NCBI RefSeq assembly: GCF_004764705.1
Contig: NZ_SHLX01000010.1
Span: forward strand, 186,001-250,000
Source of the DNA: Paenibacillus cymbidii
GTDB taxonomy: Bacteria; Bacillota; Bacilli; Paenibacillales; NBRC-103111
DNA length: 64,000 nt
Reading direction: 5' to 3'
Part shown: positions 28,283 to 37,590 of the stretch, piece after piece
Layout: each line of letters opens with the position of its first letter
Position numbering within the stretch: position 1 is the first letter of the stretch
Position numbers and translations under genes: made by a program
The notes under the pieces: model-generated
The model's input: only the letters and a program-made list of their open reading frames with translations
Told to the model about the DNA's origin: nothing
Database searches by the model: none

Positions 28283-29914
28283 ATGTCCGAGCTTGCCGTT
28301 GTGGTGCTGCCGATCGACGGTTTGCCCCTGGCAATACAACCGAAACAGGAGGCCGTGTACGTGCCGTACCGGCCGGAGCTGCCGGAAGCCTGGCCGGAAA
28401 CGATCCGGCAAGTGCGAGAGTCCGGCGCTTCGCGGGTGCTGCTGCAATATTCCCATGAATCGGTCGATATCCCCGCCCACGGCTGGCGATATGTCGATTG
28501 GCGGTGCAAACGATATCGGCGCCTGTACGCTGCCGAGACGTTTGCGGCATTTCCGTCGCTCTGGTCGTGCCTGGAGCTGCAGCCCGAGCTGCTGCAGCCG
28601 TTGCCCGGATGGAAGGCCGATCGCCGGGAAAGGGACGACCACACAGCGCCTGACGAAGCGCACCGGATCGTCCGTCTGCTGCATGCATTCGATCAGGAGC
28701 TGTGGGACGAGGCGGATCGGCTGCTTCAGGAACGGGCGGGCAGTTTGCCCGAAGCGGACGCGCTGTTTGCCGCCGCTTGCCTGTACGACCGCACGAACCG
28801 CGGAGAAGAAGCGTACGCCGCCGGGAAACGCGCGTTGTCCAGCGAGCCGGAGCCCGGCCGTCCGCCGGCTTGCGATCCGTCCCAGCTGTGGCTGGCGCAC
28901 GGGTTGCACGCCTCCCGGATCGGCAAACGCGAGCAGGCGGCCGCCGCCTACTGCATCGCCGACGCGGAGCGGGCCGACGTCGAGCCGCTTGTCTGCTGGC
29001 TGGACGACATGATCCGGGAAGGGGAACCGGAAGAAGCGGCAATTGCGGCGGTTGCCGATTGGTTGGCGGCCGATCCGGAGCCACTTGCCCGGCTGGCAGT
29101 GACGCTTCACCGCGCCGGACTGTTCGAGCGGGCGCTGGAGGCCGCGGAAGCGGCAGCGGCGTCGGGAGAGGCGGCGCCGCTGCCCGCGGGCACTGGTTCC
29201 GACGGCTTGCTGTTGTCACCTGATTGCAATTGCCGCTCTTCGCTTCTGCTTGCGCGCATTCGGTTTGACGGCCTGGCGTACGCCGGGCGGCTGGCGGATG
29301 CGATGCTGCTGATGATGGAGCAGCCGGATGCCTACAGGAGCCGCTTCCCGGCGGACGACGCGTTGTGCCGGCTGCTGCTCGCCGACGGGGAGGCTGGCGC
29401 GTTGGCCGGCGCGATGGCCGGCGAGGAGCTTGCCGCCGCCATCGGGCGGGCCTTCGACCTGCGGCTCTTCGAGCTGGCGGAGCGGCTGCAGCCGTACGCC
29501 GCAACCGCAGCCGGCGCTGACGCCGAGCCGCTGGCCGCTCACTATTTTCGCCGCGGGTACGTGTTGCGTTCGGCTTCTCTCGACCTGGCGACGCTGCGCG
29601 AAGGCGGGCTCGATCCCGCAGGGTTCCGCAGGCTTGGGACGACGCTGTATTATCGCGGCGCTTACGAGGAAGCGGCGGGCATGTTCGAATACGTGCTGGC
29701 CCATGCGCCCGGCGACGCCACGCTGCGGACGGCGCTGGCGCTTGCGTGCTTGCGTCAGAGCGAGTTGCTGCTCGGCGAATCGATGCACATTTTCCCGTCT
29801 TCGCTGTTTCTGCGGGAGGAGGCGGACAAGGTGCACGCGGGCATCAAGACGCTGGAGTCAAGCGGGGCTTTGCCGCGCTGGCGCAGGGCGGAAAGGAGAA
29901 ATTTCGATGCCTGA
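28283..29914 (+). CDS. Helical-repeat (TPR-like) protein of the glycan locus
   Basis: A 543-residue Leu/Ala/Glu-rich protein with no signal peptide or membrane segment. I do not recognise a family for the first 150 residues (LAVVVLPIDGLPLAIQPK, DIPAHGWRYVDWRCKRY). From about residue 160 the pattern looks like irregular TPR helices (LYDRTNRGEEAYAAGKRAL, LYYRGAYEEAAGMFEYVLAHAPGDATL). The start is ATG 28283, eight bases after GGAGG; the earlier ATG at 28187 would lie across a terminator. The stop overlaps the next glycosyltransferase gene by eight bases, so the two are coupled. It may be a partner or scaffold for the glycosyltransferases; this is inference from position only. Confidence 0.7.
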   Translation: MSELAVVVLPIDGLPLAIQPKQEAVYVPYRPELPEAWPETIRQVRESGASRVLLQYSHESVDIPAHGWRYVDWRCKRYRRLYAAETFAAFPSLWSCLELQPELLQPLPGWKADRRERDDHTAPDEAHRIVRLLHAFDQELWDEADRLLQERAGSLPEADALFAAACLYDRTNRGEEAYAAGKRALSSEPEPGRPPACDPSQLWLAHGLHASRIGKREQAAAAYCIADAERADVEPLVCWLDDMIREGEPEEAAIAAVADWLAADPEPLARLAVTLHRAGLFERALEAAEAAAASGEAAPLPAGTGSDGLLLSPDCNCRSSLLLARIRFDGLAYAGRLADAMLLMMEQPDAYRSRFPADDALCRLLLADGEAGALAGAMAGEELAAAIGRAFDLRLFELAERLQPYAATAAGADAEPLAAHYFRRGYVLRSASLDLATLREGGLDPAGFRRLGTTLYYRGAYEEAAGMFEYVLAHAPGDATLRTALALACLRQSELLLGESMHIFPSSLFLREEADKVHAGIKTLESSGALPRWRRAERRNFDA

Positions 29915-31799
29915 AGCGGCGGTGTCCCTGTGCATGATCGCCCGCAACGAAGAAGCCGTGATCGCCCGCTGCCTGCAAAGCGTCCGCGGCGCCGTCGACG
30001 AAACGATCGTGCTCGATACCGGTTCCTCCGACCGGACGGCGATTGTCGCCCGCGAAGAAGGCGCCGTCGTATATTCGTACGAATGGCAGCAGCATTTTGC
30101 CGACGCCCGCAACGCCGCGATCGCTTATGCGCGGGGCGAATGGATTCTTGTGCTCGACGCCGACGAACGGCTCGAAGACGGGCAGGCGCGAATGCTTCGG
30201 CAGTGCATTGCCGACAATCCCGAAGCGGACGGCTTCTTCGTCCGGATCGTCAATTATTTCGGCTCGGAGGACCGCCAAGGCGGCGCTTCGGTGTCGTCGT
30301 CCCTGCGGCTGTTCCGCAACAAGACCGGTTACCGGTACGAGGGGCGCATCCACGAGCAGATCGTGCGGCCGATTCTTGCCGTGAGCCCGCACGCCCGGCT
30401 GCTGTACTCGGAGCTGACGCTGCTGCACGGCGGGTATTTGTCCGAAGTGGTGCAGCGCAAAGGCAAGGTAAAACGGAACACGGAGCTGCTCGAGCTGGAG
30501 CTGCAAACGACCGATCAGGTTGCTTTTCATCGCTACAATCTCGGGGTCGAATATATGCGGGCGGGCGACATCGGGCCGGCGCTGGAGCAGTTCCGCCTGT
30601 CGCGCGAGAGCATGGACTGGACGCAAGCCAGCTTCGGCCACGTGGTCGTGCTGCGGGAAATCAACTGCCTGCAGGCGCTCGGCCGCTGGGACGAAGCGCT
30701 GGAGATGAGCGTGGCGGCAGCGGCGGTGCTGACCGATTATCCCGATCTGCATCTGAACCAGGCGCGCATTCATCAGCACTTGCAAATGTGGGAGGAAGCC
30801 GAAGCCTCGCTGCGCCGCGCGCTGGATATCGGCGAATCGCCGCCGCAGTATACGTCGGTCAGCGGATCCGGCACGTATGCCGCTTGCTTCCACATGGGCA
30901 AAACGTGCGAGATGCTGGAGCGTTACGACGAAGCCGCCGCCTGGTACGCCAAATCGCTTAAATGGAAGCCGACGCTGCTGCCGCCGTTTCTGCGGCTGAT
31001 CGGCCTGCTCGCGCGCCGCCACGAAGCGGACGGCATTACAGAACGACTCGAACGGCTGTTTACGCTCGAATCGCCGCAAACGTGGTGGAGCATCGCGTTG
31101 TCTAGCTATCAGCTCGGTTTGTATGGGCAAACGATACGCGTGCTGCGCGAACGGAAGATGCCGAAAGATAAGGCGGAGGAACGGGAGCTGCTGCTGAATC
31201 GCTGCCGGCTGCTGACGGCGGAGCGCGTCGCGGCCTCCTCGCTGCCGCCTCCCCGGGAAGCGGCGCCCAAGCGGCTTGCCCGCCAGCGCACGATGGCGAG
31301 AAGAAGCTGGTACGAAGCGATTGCCGCGAACGACGAACGGCGCGCCGCCGGGGCGCTGCGCCAACTGGAGGCGCTGCTGCCCGCGCCCGAAAAGCCGGCC
31401 GCCAGCGGAACGACGGATGAGACGTACGTTTTGCTGTATGCCGTTTATTTATTTGCGATGGAGGAGCAGGGGGCGCGGCCGCATCCGCCTGTGGTCGCCG
31501 GGGCGACGTACGATGCCGTCTGGAGCGAGTTGTATTTTCTATATATGTTGGCGGTCAAAAGGAAGCTGTTTGCGCTGCAGGCCCGTGTCCGCACGTTCTG
31601 GCGGCAAACGATTGCGGCAATGCCGGACCCGGCGCAGCGGCTGAGAGGGATGTACGAATGGATCAAAACGGTGCACGTGCGCATCTACCAGTTGATTCAG
31701 CCGGACGAGGAGCTGACGGCGTACGGCAAGCTGTGGGACGACGCGCGGCCGAAGCTGCTGACGCTGATCGACGATATGATGATGGAGGAGACGCTGTGA
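29907..31799 (+). CDS. GT2 glycosyltransferase with TPR domain
   Basis: A 630-residue cytoplasmic glycosyltransferase. The N-terminal family 2 GT-A domain (about 1-230) has SLCMIARNEEAVIARCL, DETIVLDTGSSDRT and the metal-binding DxD in WILVLDADERL. It resembles SunS-type and other protein glycosyltransferases. TPR-like helices follow (about 230-400, RYNLGVEYMRAGDIGPALEQF), then a less conserved C-terminus. AAAGGAG precedes ATG 29907, which overlaps the preceding gene. The TPR part may bind the acceptor protein. The donor may be the CDP-sugar made by the facing operon, which is inference. Confidence 0.87.
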   Translation: MPEAAVSLCMIARNEEAVIARCLQSVRGAVDETIVLDTGSSDRTAIVAREEGAVVYSYEWQQHFADARNAAIAYARGEWILVLDADERLEDGQARMLRQCIADNPEADGFFVRIVNYFGSEDRQGGASVSSSLRLFRNKTGYRYEGRIHEQIVRPILAVSPHARLLYSELTLLHGGYLSEVVQRKGKVKRNTELLELELQTTDQVAFHRYNLGVEYMRAGDIGPALEQFRLSRESMDWTQASFGHVVVLREINCLQALGRWDEALEMSVAAAAVLTDYPDLHLNQARIHQHLQMWEEAEASLRRALDIGESPPQYTSVSGSGTYAACFHMGKTCEMLERYDEAAAWYAKSLKWKPTLLPPFLRLIGLLARRHEADGITERLERLFTLESPQTWWSIALSSYQLGLYGQTIRVLRERKMPKDKAEERELLLNRCRLLTAERVAASSLPPPREAAPKRLARQRTMARRSWYEAIAANDERRAAGALRQLEALLPAPEKPAASGTTDETYVLLYAVYLFAMEEQGARPHPPVVAGATYDAVWSELYFLYMLAVKRKLFALQARVRTFWRQTIAAMPDPAQRLRGMYEWIKTVHVRIYQLIQPDEELTAYGKLWDDARPKLLTLIDDMMMEETL

Positions 31800-33577
31800 C
31801 GAAACCGGTCGTGTCCCTGTGTTTGATTGTGCGGAACGAAGCGGCGCGCATCGGCGATTGTTTGGCGTCGGTCCGCGGCTTCGCGCAGGAGATCGTCGTC
31901 GTCGACACCGGGTCCGAGGACGGTACGGAGGCGATCGCCGAACAGCTTGGCGCCAAGGTGTATCGCTGCCGCTGGAACGAGCATTTTGCCGAGGCGCGCA
32001 ACGAATCGCTCAAGCGGGCAACCGGCGACTGGGCGCTCGTTCTGGACGCCGACGAAAGCATAGACGCCTGGGACGAAGCGGAGCTGCAGCGGCTGCTGGC
32101 CGATCCGGAAGCCGGCGGTTACGCGCTGACCGTGCGCAATTACCGCTCCGCCGCGGCGGACGACTACGAATCCGATACCGTGGTGCGGCTGTTTCGCCGG
32201 CTGCCGGGCATCGCCTATACGGGCCGCATCCACGAAGAAATCGTCTCCTCGCTCAAACGGCACTACCCGCATTTGCCCGTAAAGACGGCGCCCTTCATCG
32301 TCCGTCATACCGGCTATGCGGAGGGCGAAACGCTCGCCGCGGCCAAGGCGGCGCGCAACCGGCGGCTGCTGGAGCGCGCCATTCGCGAGGAGGACGATAA
32401 GCTGTATTACCGTTATGCGTGGGGAGCGGAAAGCTTCCTGCACGAACGTTACGGGGAAGCGGCGCGGGAACTGGCCCCGCTGCTGCGCGCCGTTCCGCCG
32501 TCGGCCGGTTATGCGTCCGACCTCGCCTGCAAGCTCGCTTACGCTTTGTGGCGCAGCGGCAATCCGGAAGCGGCGCTGCAAACGGCGGAGACAGGGCTTG
32601 TCCGCGAACCGGAGGATGGCGATTTGCGGGAGCTTTACGTTTCGCTGCTGCTGGAGGAGGGCCACTGGGAAACGGCGCTGCGCCGCTTGTCGGCGACCGG
32701 CGGCTGGCGCCTCGGCTTCGTTCACAGCCGGCTGCTGAATGCCGCCGAAGCGCTGCGCAGCTGGGAACGCTGCCTTCGCTCGGGCGGCAAGGAGCGCGAG
32801 CGGGCGCTGCCGTTTTGGCTCGAGTGGGCGTTCGCCTGCTACGGCGACAACGAGTTGGCACTGCGTTTGGAGGAGGTGCTGGAGGAGGGACCCGCGTACC
32901 GCGAAACGCTCGCGCAGCTGTGCCGCCATGCGATGAAGTGGCGCCGCGGCCATCTGCTGCTTCCGCGGCTGGCTGTCTCCGGCGAAGCGGGCAACGAGCG
33001 GGAGCTTGCCTTTCATCGCGCGGTTTTCTGCGCCCAATCCGGCGATACGGACGCAGCGCAGGCAACGCTGCATCAGCTGCGCCGCACCGGCAGCGAGCGG
33101 TTTGCGGCGATCTACGACTGGGCGCTTGCCTGCAGGGAGAACGGCGATGATGCGGCGGGAAGGCTCGTGCATTTGCTCGGCGAGTGGCCGGAACCGGCCG
33201 TCGTTCGGCAAGCCGCTTTTGCCTTGCTGGCGATGGGAGCGTGGAGCGCGTTTGGCGCGTTCTGGCGGGAGGAAGCGGCAGCGGAAATCGTGCCGGCTGC
33301 GTGGAGGCCGGCGATTGTGCAGGCGCCGCAGGAGGTGCGGAGGGCGGTTTACGCGCGGCTCGGCGGCGCCGCTGCCGGCGAGCGTTCGTTCGGCGAGCGG
33401 GTATTGGCCGCGCTGCTTGCGGCCTCGCTGGGGGACGGAACGGCCAGCGCAACTGCCTTCGCGCGGCTGCGGGAACAGTTTCCGCGGCGGCTCGAACCGA
33501 TTGCCGGCCAGCATGCGGCGCTGAGCGGCAGCTTCTCCGGCGAATGGGGGCCGCTGCTGCTTGCCGCGACATCCTAA
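31796..33577 (+). CDS. Second GT2 glycosyltransferase with TPR-like domain
   Basis: A 593-residue paralogue of the preceding enzyme. The GT2 domain (about 1-220) has SLCLIVRNEAARIGDCLASV, EIVVVDTGSEDGT, WNEHFAEARNESL and the DxD in LVLDADESID. The remainder is Ala/Glu/Arg-rich helical repeat. The start is GTG 31796, overlapping the previous stop as GTGA and preceded by GGAGGAG. The gene ends convergently with the second DUF6385 gene (4 bp overlap). Two related transferases in tandem suggest sequential addition of different sugars or recognition of different acceptors. Confidence 0.85.
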   Translation: MTKPVVSLCLIVRNEAARIGDCLASVRGFAQEIVVVDTGSEDGTEAIAEQLGAKVYRCRWNEHFAEARNESLKRATGDWALVLDADESIDAWDEAELQRLLADPEAGGYALTVRNYRSAAADDYESDTVVRLFRRLPGIAYTGRIHEEIVSSLKRHYPHLPVKTAPFIVRHTGYAEGETLAAAKAARNRRLLERAIREEDDKLYYRYAWGAESFLHERYGEAARELAPLLRAVPPSAGYASDLACKLAYALWRSGNPEAALQTAETGLVREPEDGDLRELYVSLLLEEGHWETALRRLSATGGWRLGFVHSRLLNAAEALRSWERCLRSGGKERERALPFWLEWAFACYGDNELALRLEEVLEEGPAYRETLAQLCRHAMKWRRGHLLLPRLAVSGEAGNERELAFHRAVFCAQSGDTDAAQATLHQLRRTGSERFAAIYDWALACRENGDDAAGRLVHLLGEWPEPAVVRQAAFALLAMGAWSAFGAFWREEAAAEIVPAAWRPAIVQAPQEVRRAVYARLGGAAAGERSFGERVLAALLAASLGDGTASATAFARLREQFPRRLEPIAGQHAALSGSFSGEWGPLLLAATS

Positions 33578-34017
33578 CCGGCGGTTTGTGCCTGGAAGTA
33601 CAGATCGAGCTTTGCCGGTTGACCGGGGTTGGCCGATCTGATGCTAATTCGCGCATACTTCAAATAGCGCATCGGCGTCAGCACCTGCATGTCCCCGGGA
33701 GAGACGGTCGCTTTGACGTCGGTGGCGAAGTCGGCCGCATTCGGGCTGATTTCGATGCGGATCAGCGCCGGATGCCGATCTTTGTTGATGCCAACGAACG
33801 AATAAGTTTGCAGCACCGCCGAATTGACGAGCAGCACGGGTGTCCATTCGTCCGTCGTCGTTTCATTAAGCCTGCGCCCTTCGAGAAAACGCGAGCCCTG
33901 CACTTGCAGGATGCGGTGCGGCCGCGCGCGATGGCAACGGGAGGGCGTGCGGCGCTTGTGCGAAGGCCGCAGGCCCGGTTTGCGCTTCGGTTTCCGGCAA
34001 GTGTCATACTTTCTCAT
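33574..34017 (-). CDS. Second DUF6385-domain protein with a basic N-terminus
   Basis: A 147-residue protein. The first 50 residues are very rich in Arg, Lys and His (KPKRKPGLRPSHKRR). The rest is a DUF6385 domain similar in outline to the C-terminus of the repeat protein at 26844 (TPVLLVNSAVLQTYSFVGI, MQVLTPMRYLKYARISI, KLDLYFQAQTAG). The start is ATG 34017, nine bases after GGAGGGA; the ATG at 34047 lies before that site. No signal peptide is present. It closes the glycan block and may be a smaller structural partner of the repeat protein. Basic, short tails of this kind are common in spore-coat proteins, which is only suggestive. Confidence 0.8.
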   Translation of the reverse strand: MRKYDTCRKPKRKPGLRPSHKRRTPSRCHRARPHRILQVQGSRFLEGRRLNETTTDEWTPVLLVNSAVLQTYSFVGINKDRHPALIRIEISPNAADFATDVKATVSPGDMQVLTPMRYLKYARISIRSANPGQPAKLDLYFQAQTAG

Positions 34018-34249
34018 CAGACTTGATCCCTCCGCTCTTCTCTGCATATGCCACTATATTCGGCAGCGGCAGTTGCGGAAGCGGTATTTGCGGATGCGGC
34101 GGCGGCTCAAACGAACGGCTTTGGGGGGAGGCAGCCACCAAACCGCTGTGATGAAGTCGGTGGAATACGCCGCCGCCGCCCGGTTCGGAACGAAAAAAAC
34201 CCTCCTCCCGCCGCCGGCGAAAGAAAGGTTCTTGGCTGGTTGATAGAAA

Positions 34250-34360
34250 TTACTCTTCCTCTTCCCATTTGCGGGAGTAGGCTTTTTTCGTTACGTAGAA
34301 CGTTAATGCGGAAACGATGGCGATGACGAGGAACGAACACGCAATAACGGCGCCGTACAT
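34250..34360 (-). CDS. Small single-pass membrane protein, 36 residues
   Basis: MYGAVIACSFLVIAIVSALT starts a single transmembrane helix followed by a short Lys/Arg and Glu-rich tail (KKAYSRKWEEEE). AAGGGGGA lies a few bases before ATG 34360, and an extended -10 (TGCTACAAT) lies at about 34395-34403 on the minus strand. The family is not recognised. The ribosome site, promoter-like sequence and clean membrane topology support a real gene. Between it and the DUF6385 gene (34018-34249) I see nothing. Confidence 0.6.
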   Translation of the reverse strand: MYGAVIACSFLVIAIVSALTFYVTKKAYSRKWEEEE

Positions 34361-34668
34361 GGCACATCCCCCTTCAATCAAGCGATTTACCGCTATTGTA
34401 GCATGTTCGCAGGGCAATCTGCCGGTTTTCACACAAATGTCATCAATCCATTGGAGCAATTCCCAACCTTTAGATTGGAAGTGAATTTAAAACCATTTTT
34501 ACAATAAAAATACGATGAGGAAATTCTCACGGATTTCTCAGAAAACGGCGCAACCCGTTGGGAGGCGCGCGATAGCGCATTCACTGGTAAATGAGGGCAT
34601 TTTTTTCCGTGTTATACTCGGTGGCAGATGGTCGATCATCTTATCGCCTACTACCGAGGAGGAACATC
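34361..34668. other. Intergenic gap without recognised gene
   Basis: AT-rich stretch upstream of the NlpC/P60 gene. A TATACT -10-like element at 34613-34618 could serve that gene but has no good -35. No riboswitch consensus, including c-di-AMP, was recognised. Confidence 0.4.
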
Positions 34669-35175
34669 ATGAACCTGCACATTCGCTTGTCCAAACGTTT
34701 GCTGAAATCGTTCGTCGCCGTCAGCCTGAGCTTCGCGATTGCGCTCACCGGCAGCATGATCGTCGCACCCGCATCCACGCATACCGTTGAAGCTGCTTCC
34801 CGCGCGGACAGCGTGCTGTCGACCGCGGCCAAATATCTCGGCACTCCGTACAAGTTCGGCGCCGCCTCCGGGCAAACGCGCAATTTCGACTGTTCTTCTT
34901 TTACCCAATATGTGTTCAAAAAATACGGCGTATCGCTGCCGCGCACCTCGAAAGCGCAGTCGGGCAAAGGCACTTTCGTTTCCCGCAGCAACCTGAAGAA
35001 AGGCGACCTCGTCTTCTTCTCGACGCCGTCCTCGAAAGGCAAAATCGCCCACGTCGGCATTTACGCCGGCAACGGCAAGTTCATCCACACGTACGGCAAG
35101 CCGGGCGTCATGTACTCCAGCCTGAGCTCGAGCTGGTGGAGCTCGCACTACATCACCGCTCGCCGCGTGCTGTAA
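34669..35175 (+). CDS. Secreted NlpC/P60 family peptidoglycan hydrolase
   Basis: A 168-residue exported cell-wall enzyme. A signal peptide (about 1-42, RLSKRLLKSFVAVSLSFAIA, ending near VEAAS) is followed directly by one NlpC/P60 domain. The catalytic Cys75 is in NFDCSSFTQYVF and His128 is in IAHVGIYAG. It lacks SH3, LysM or coiled-coil modules, so it is a minimal DL-endopeptidase type. GAGGAGGA precedes ATG 34669; the longer open frame upstream has no signal. A terminator follows 23 bp after the stop. Confidence 0.9.
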   Translation: MNLHIRLSKRLLKSFVAVSLSFAIALTGSMIVAPASTHTVEAASRADSVLSTAAKYLGTPYKFGAASGQTRNFDCSSFTQYVFKKYGVSLPRTSKAQSGKGTFVSRSNLKKGDLVFFSTPSSKGKIAHVGIYAGNGKFIHTYGKPGVMYSSLSSSWWSSHYITARRVL

Positions 35176-35197
35176 GCGGACAAGCCCGGAAGACAGC

Positions 35198-35224
35198 AAA
35201 CCCGCATCGCGAGATGCGGGTTTT
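35198..35224 (+). terminator. Rho-independent terminator after the NlpC/P60 gene
   Basis: CCCGCATC and GATGCGGG form the stem around GCGA, preceded by AAA and followed by TTTT. Confidence 0.85.
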
Positions 35225-35279
35225 CGGCATTGTCGCCATCATAACGATCTCTATTTTCTCATGCCGGGTCGGGTAACGA

Positions 35280-35472
35280 AAAATAGCCTATGAAAAATGG
35301 CTTATTTGCCCGATTTGGCCCGCCTCGTAGGAAATAGCCAGTGAAAACATGGCTTATTTGCTCTGCCAGGTCCCCAATCGGGCCTTTTAGCCGAAATGGC
35401 CAGTGATTTCACTGGCTATTCTGGAGCGGCTGCCCGTTTTTGGCGAAATAGGCAATAAAACATGGCCTATTT
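35280..35472. repeat. Four-palindrome intergenic element, copy E
   Basis: Palindromes begin at 35280, 35331, 35393 and 35444 (offsets 51, 62, 51). The fourth uses AATAGGC...GCCTATT, with both arms changed relative to AATAGCC...GGCTATT. The orientation is opposite to copies A and D. It lies between a terminator and the next promoter in a tandem gene pair. In the remaining 35473-35711 I see no gene. Confidence 0.85.
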
Positions 35473-35711
35473 GCAAAACGCTTCATCGGAGAGGAGCGGC
35501 GGCGTAGCAAATGGGTGGGTTGGCGGAGGGCAGAACGCCCGCGTTGGCACAGAGGGGGCGAGAGGGCTGCATCCGGGTTCCGTTCGATATGTTTGTTCCA
35601 TTGTACTATATTTTGTCTAATCGCCGGCAGGCGAACAAGAAAGAGGCCAAATACGCCGGTGTTATCGAAATACTCGAGTGGATAGGCTGTCGCTCGGGTT
35701 TTTTCATAATC

Positions 35712-35740
35712 TGGACGAAAACCGGAAATTCATATATTAT
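35712..35740 (+). promoter_or_regulatory. Candidate promoter of the YesM/YesN operon
   Basis: TGGACG, a 17 bp spacer and TATTAT end 36 bp before the GTG start at 35776. Confidence 0.4.
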
Positions 35741-35775
35741 GGCATGAACTGCGTGCGTAGACGGGGGAGATGCTG

Positions 35776-37590
35776 GTGAAACGGCGGAGCAAGGCGATGG
35801 CGATGCGGCCGAGAGCATGGTTTTACGGGTTGTCGTTTCGCAGCCGGGTTTGGCTGGCGTTCCTGCTGCTCATCACGCTGGCCGTCAGCGCGAACGGGAC
35901 GATCTCGTATTTGATCGCCGCCAGGGTCGTGCAGCGCAACGCATTCCAACTGAGCGAGGATACGATCAACCGGACGGCCCAGGTCGTCGACCAGCGGCTG
36001 CGCAACATTACGGTTTCCATGATGTCGCTGACGATCAGCGAACCGTTCAAAGAGATGATGAAGGATGTCGCATCGGCGGATACGAGCCGTTACTACCAGC
36101 ATTTGACGGCGATGCAGAAAGTATTTTCGCAATTCCAGTTCTACGATGTTTACATTCAATCGATGCTGATCGCCACTCCGATCGGCGATTTCTATCCGAC
36201 AACTTCGATTCGTGCGACGAACCAGCCGTTCTACGATAGCGATATGTACCGGCAAGCCAAAATCGAAAAACGGCCGTTCTGGGTGCCGCGCCATGAAGAC
36301 GCTTTCTTCACCGGCCGGGAGCAGGTCATATCGCTCGTGCTGAATACGATCGGGGAAATCCCGAACCAGGATTATGATGTCTATCTGATCGTCAATATCA
36401 AGGAGAACGACTTGTACCGGCTCATTACGGACAGCCAGAACAAGGCCGAAACGTTGCTGGACTACATGTTCATCGACGGAGAAGGGCAGGAAGTCGTTCG
36501 ATTGCCGCTCTACGCGGCTACCGACGCCGGTTGGCGCGCTTCTTTCCTCGATCGGCTGCGCAGGGACCAAACCGGCCACTTCTTCTATCCGCTCGGCGGC
36601 GAACAGTCGCTCGTCAACTACGCGAACATGGAAGTGGGCGAAAACTGGATTCTGGTGGGGATCCAATCCAAGGAGCGCCTGCTCGCGCAAGTCAACGGCA
36701 TCAAACGTTCGACGCTGTACGCCTTGTTCGGCTGCCTGCTGCTGTCGCTGTTCGTGTCGAGCGGGCTGACGAGACTGCTGCTTAAGCCGCTGTACAAGCT
36801 GCAGGAGCTGATGAAACGCGCCCCGCACAACGACCTTGACGTGCGTTTCACCAGCCGTTACCGGGACGAGGTGGCCCAGGTCGGGCTGCGCTTCAATCGG
36901 ATGCTCGACGAAATCAAACGGTTGATTCAGGACGTCACTGACGGCGAAACGGAGAAACGGAAGGCGGAGATCAAAGCGCTGACCGCGCAGATGGACCCGC
37001 ATTTTTTGTACAATACGCTGAATACGATTTATTGCAAATCGGAGCTTGGCGCGAATGAAGACGCGAGCGAGATGATTCTTTCGCTTGCCCAGATGTTCCA
37101 GCTCGGCCTGAGCAACGGCCGCGACTGGGTGACGCTGGAGGACGAAATTACCCATATGAAAATGTATTTGGCGATCCAGCAGAAATGCTACGACACGCTG
37201 TTCGACTACCGCCTCGAAATCGGCAGCGAAGTCGACCCGTCGTCGATCGTGCTGAAAATTTTGCTGCAGCCGCTTGTCGAAAACGCCATTCTCCACGGCT
37301 TCCGGGAAATCGACAGCGGCGGGCGCATCGACATCGCCATCCGGACGGAGGCGGGGCAGCTCGTGCTTTCGGTTAAGGACAACGGCAGCGGCATGAACGT
37401 GGAGGAGGTCGAACGCCAGATGCGTCACGCCGCCACCGGCCAAAAAGGGTACGCCCTGCGCAACATCGCGCACCGGCTGCAGCTGTATTACGGCGGGCAG
37501 GCGCGGATGGAGTTGTACAGCGAGCCGGGGCGCGGCGCGGAAGTGGTGCTGCGGCTGCCGGCAACGGAAGGAGGAGCAACGAATGAATGA
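35776..37590 (+). CDS. YesM-type sensor histidine kinase
   Basis: Membrane sensor kinase of 604 residues. One membrane helix near residues 24-48 (VWLAFLLLITLAVSA) and another near 315-340 (LYALFGCLLLSLFVSSG) flank an extracellular sensor domain. HAMP, His_kinase and HATPase domains follow. The phospho-acceptor is His409 in MDPHFLYNTLNTIYCKSE and the ATP site includes NAILHGF and DNGSGM. GTG 35776 is preferred because GGGGGAG abuts the ATG at 35770. It overlaps its AraC-type regulator by eight bases and lies upstream of a sugar transporter, the usual YesM/YesN context for oligosaccharide sensing. Confidence 0.92.
   Translation: MKRRSKAMAMRPRAWFYGLSFRSRVWLAFLLLITLAVSANGTISYLIAARVVQRNAFQLSEDTINRTAQVVDQRLRNITVSMMSLTISEPFKEMMKDVASADTSRYYQHLTAMQKVFSQFQFYDVYIQSMLIATPIGDFYPTTSIRATNQPFYDSDMYRQAKIEKRPFWVPRHEDAFFTGREQVISLVLNTIGEIPNQDYDVYLIVNIKENDLYRLITDSQNKAETLLDYMFIDGEGQEVVRLPLYAATDAGWRASFLDRLRRDQTGHFFYPLGGEQSLVNYANMEVGENWILVGIQSKERLLAQVNGIKRSTLYALFGCLLLSLFVSSGLTRLLLKPLYKLQELMKRAPHNDLDVRFTSRYRDEVAQVGLRFNRMLDEIKRLIQDVTDGETEKRKAEIKALTAQMDPHFLYNTLNTIYCKSELGANEDASEMILSLAQMFQLGLSNGRDWVTLEDEITHMKMYLAIQQKCYDTLFDYRLEIGSEVDPSSIVLKILLQPLVENAILHGFREIDSGGRIDIAIRTEAGQLVLSVKDNGSGMNVEEVERQMRHAATGQKGYALRNIAHRLQLYYGGQARMELYSEPGRGAEVVLRLPATEGGATNE

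Noticed and set aside
34361..34668. Riboswitch upstream of the NlpC/P60 gene
   Set aside because: c-di-AMP riboswitches often precede such genes, but I could not find the conserved cores.
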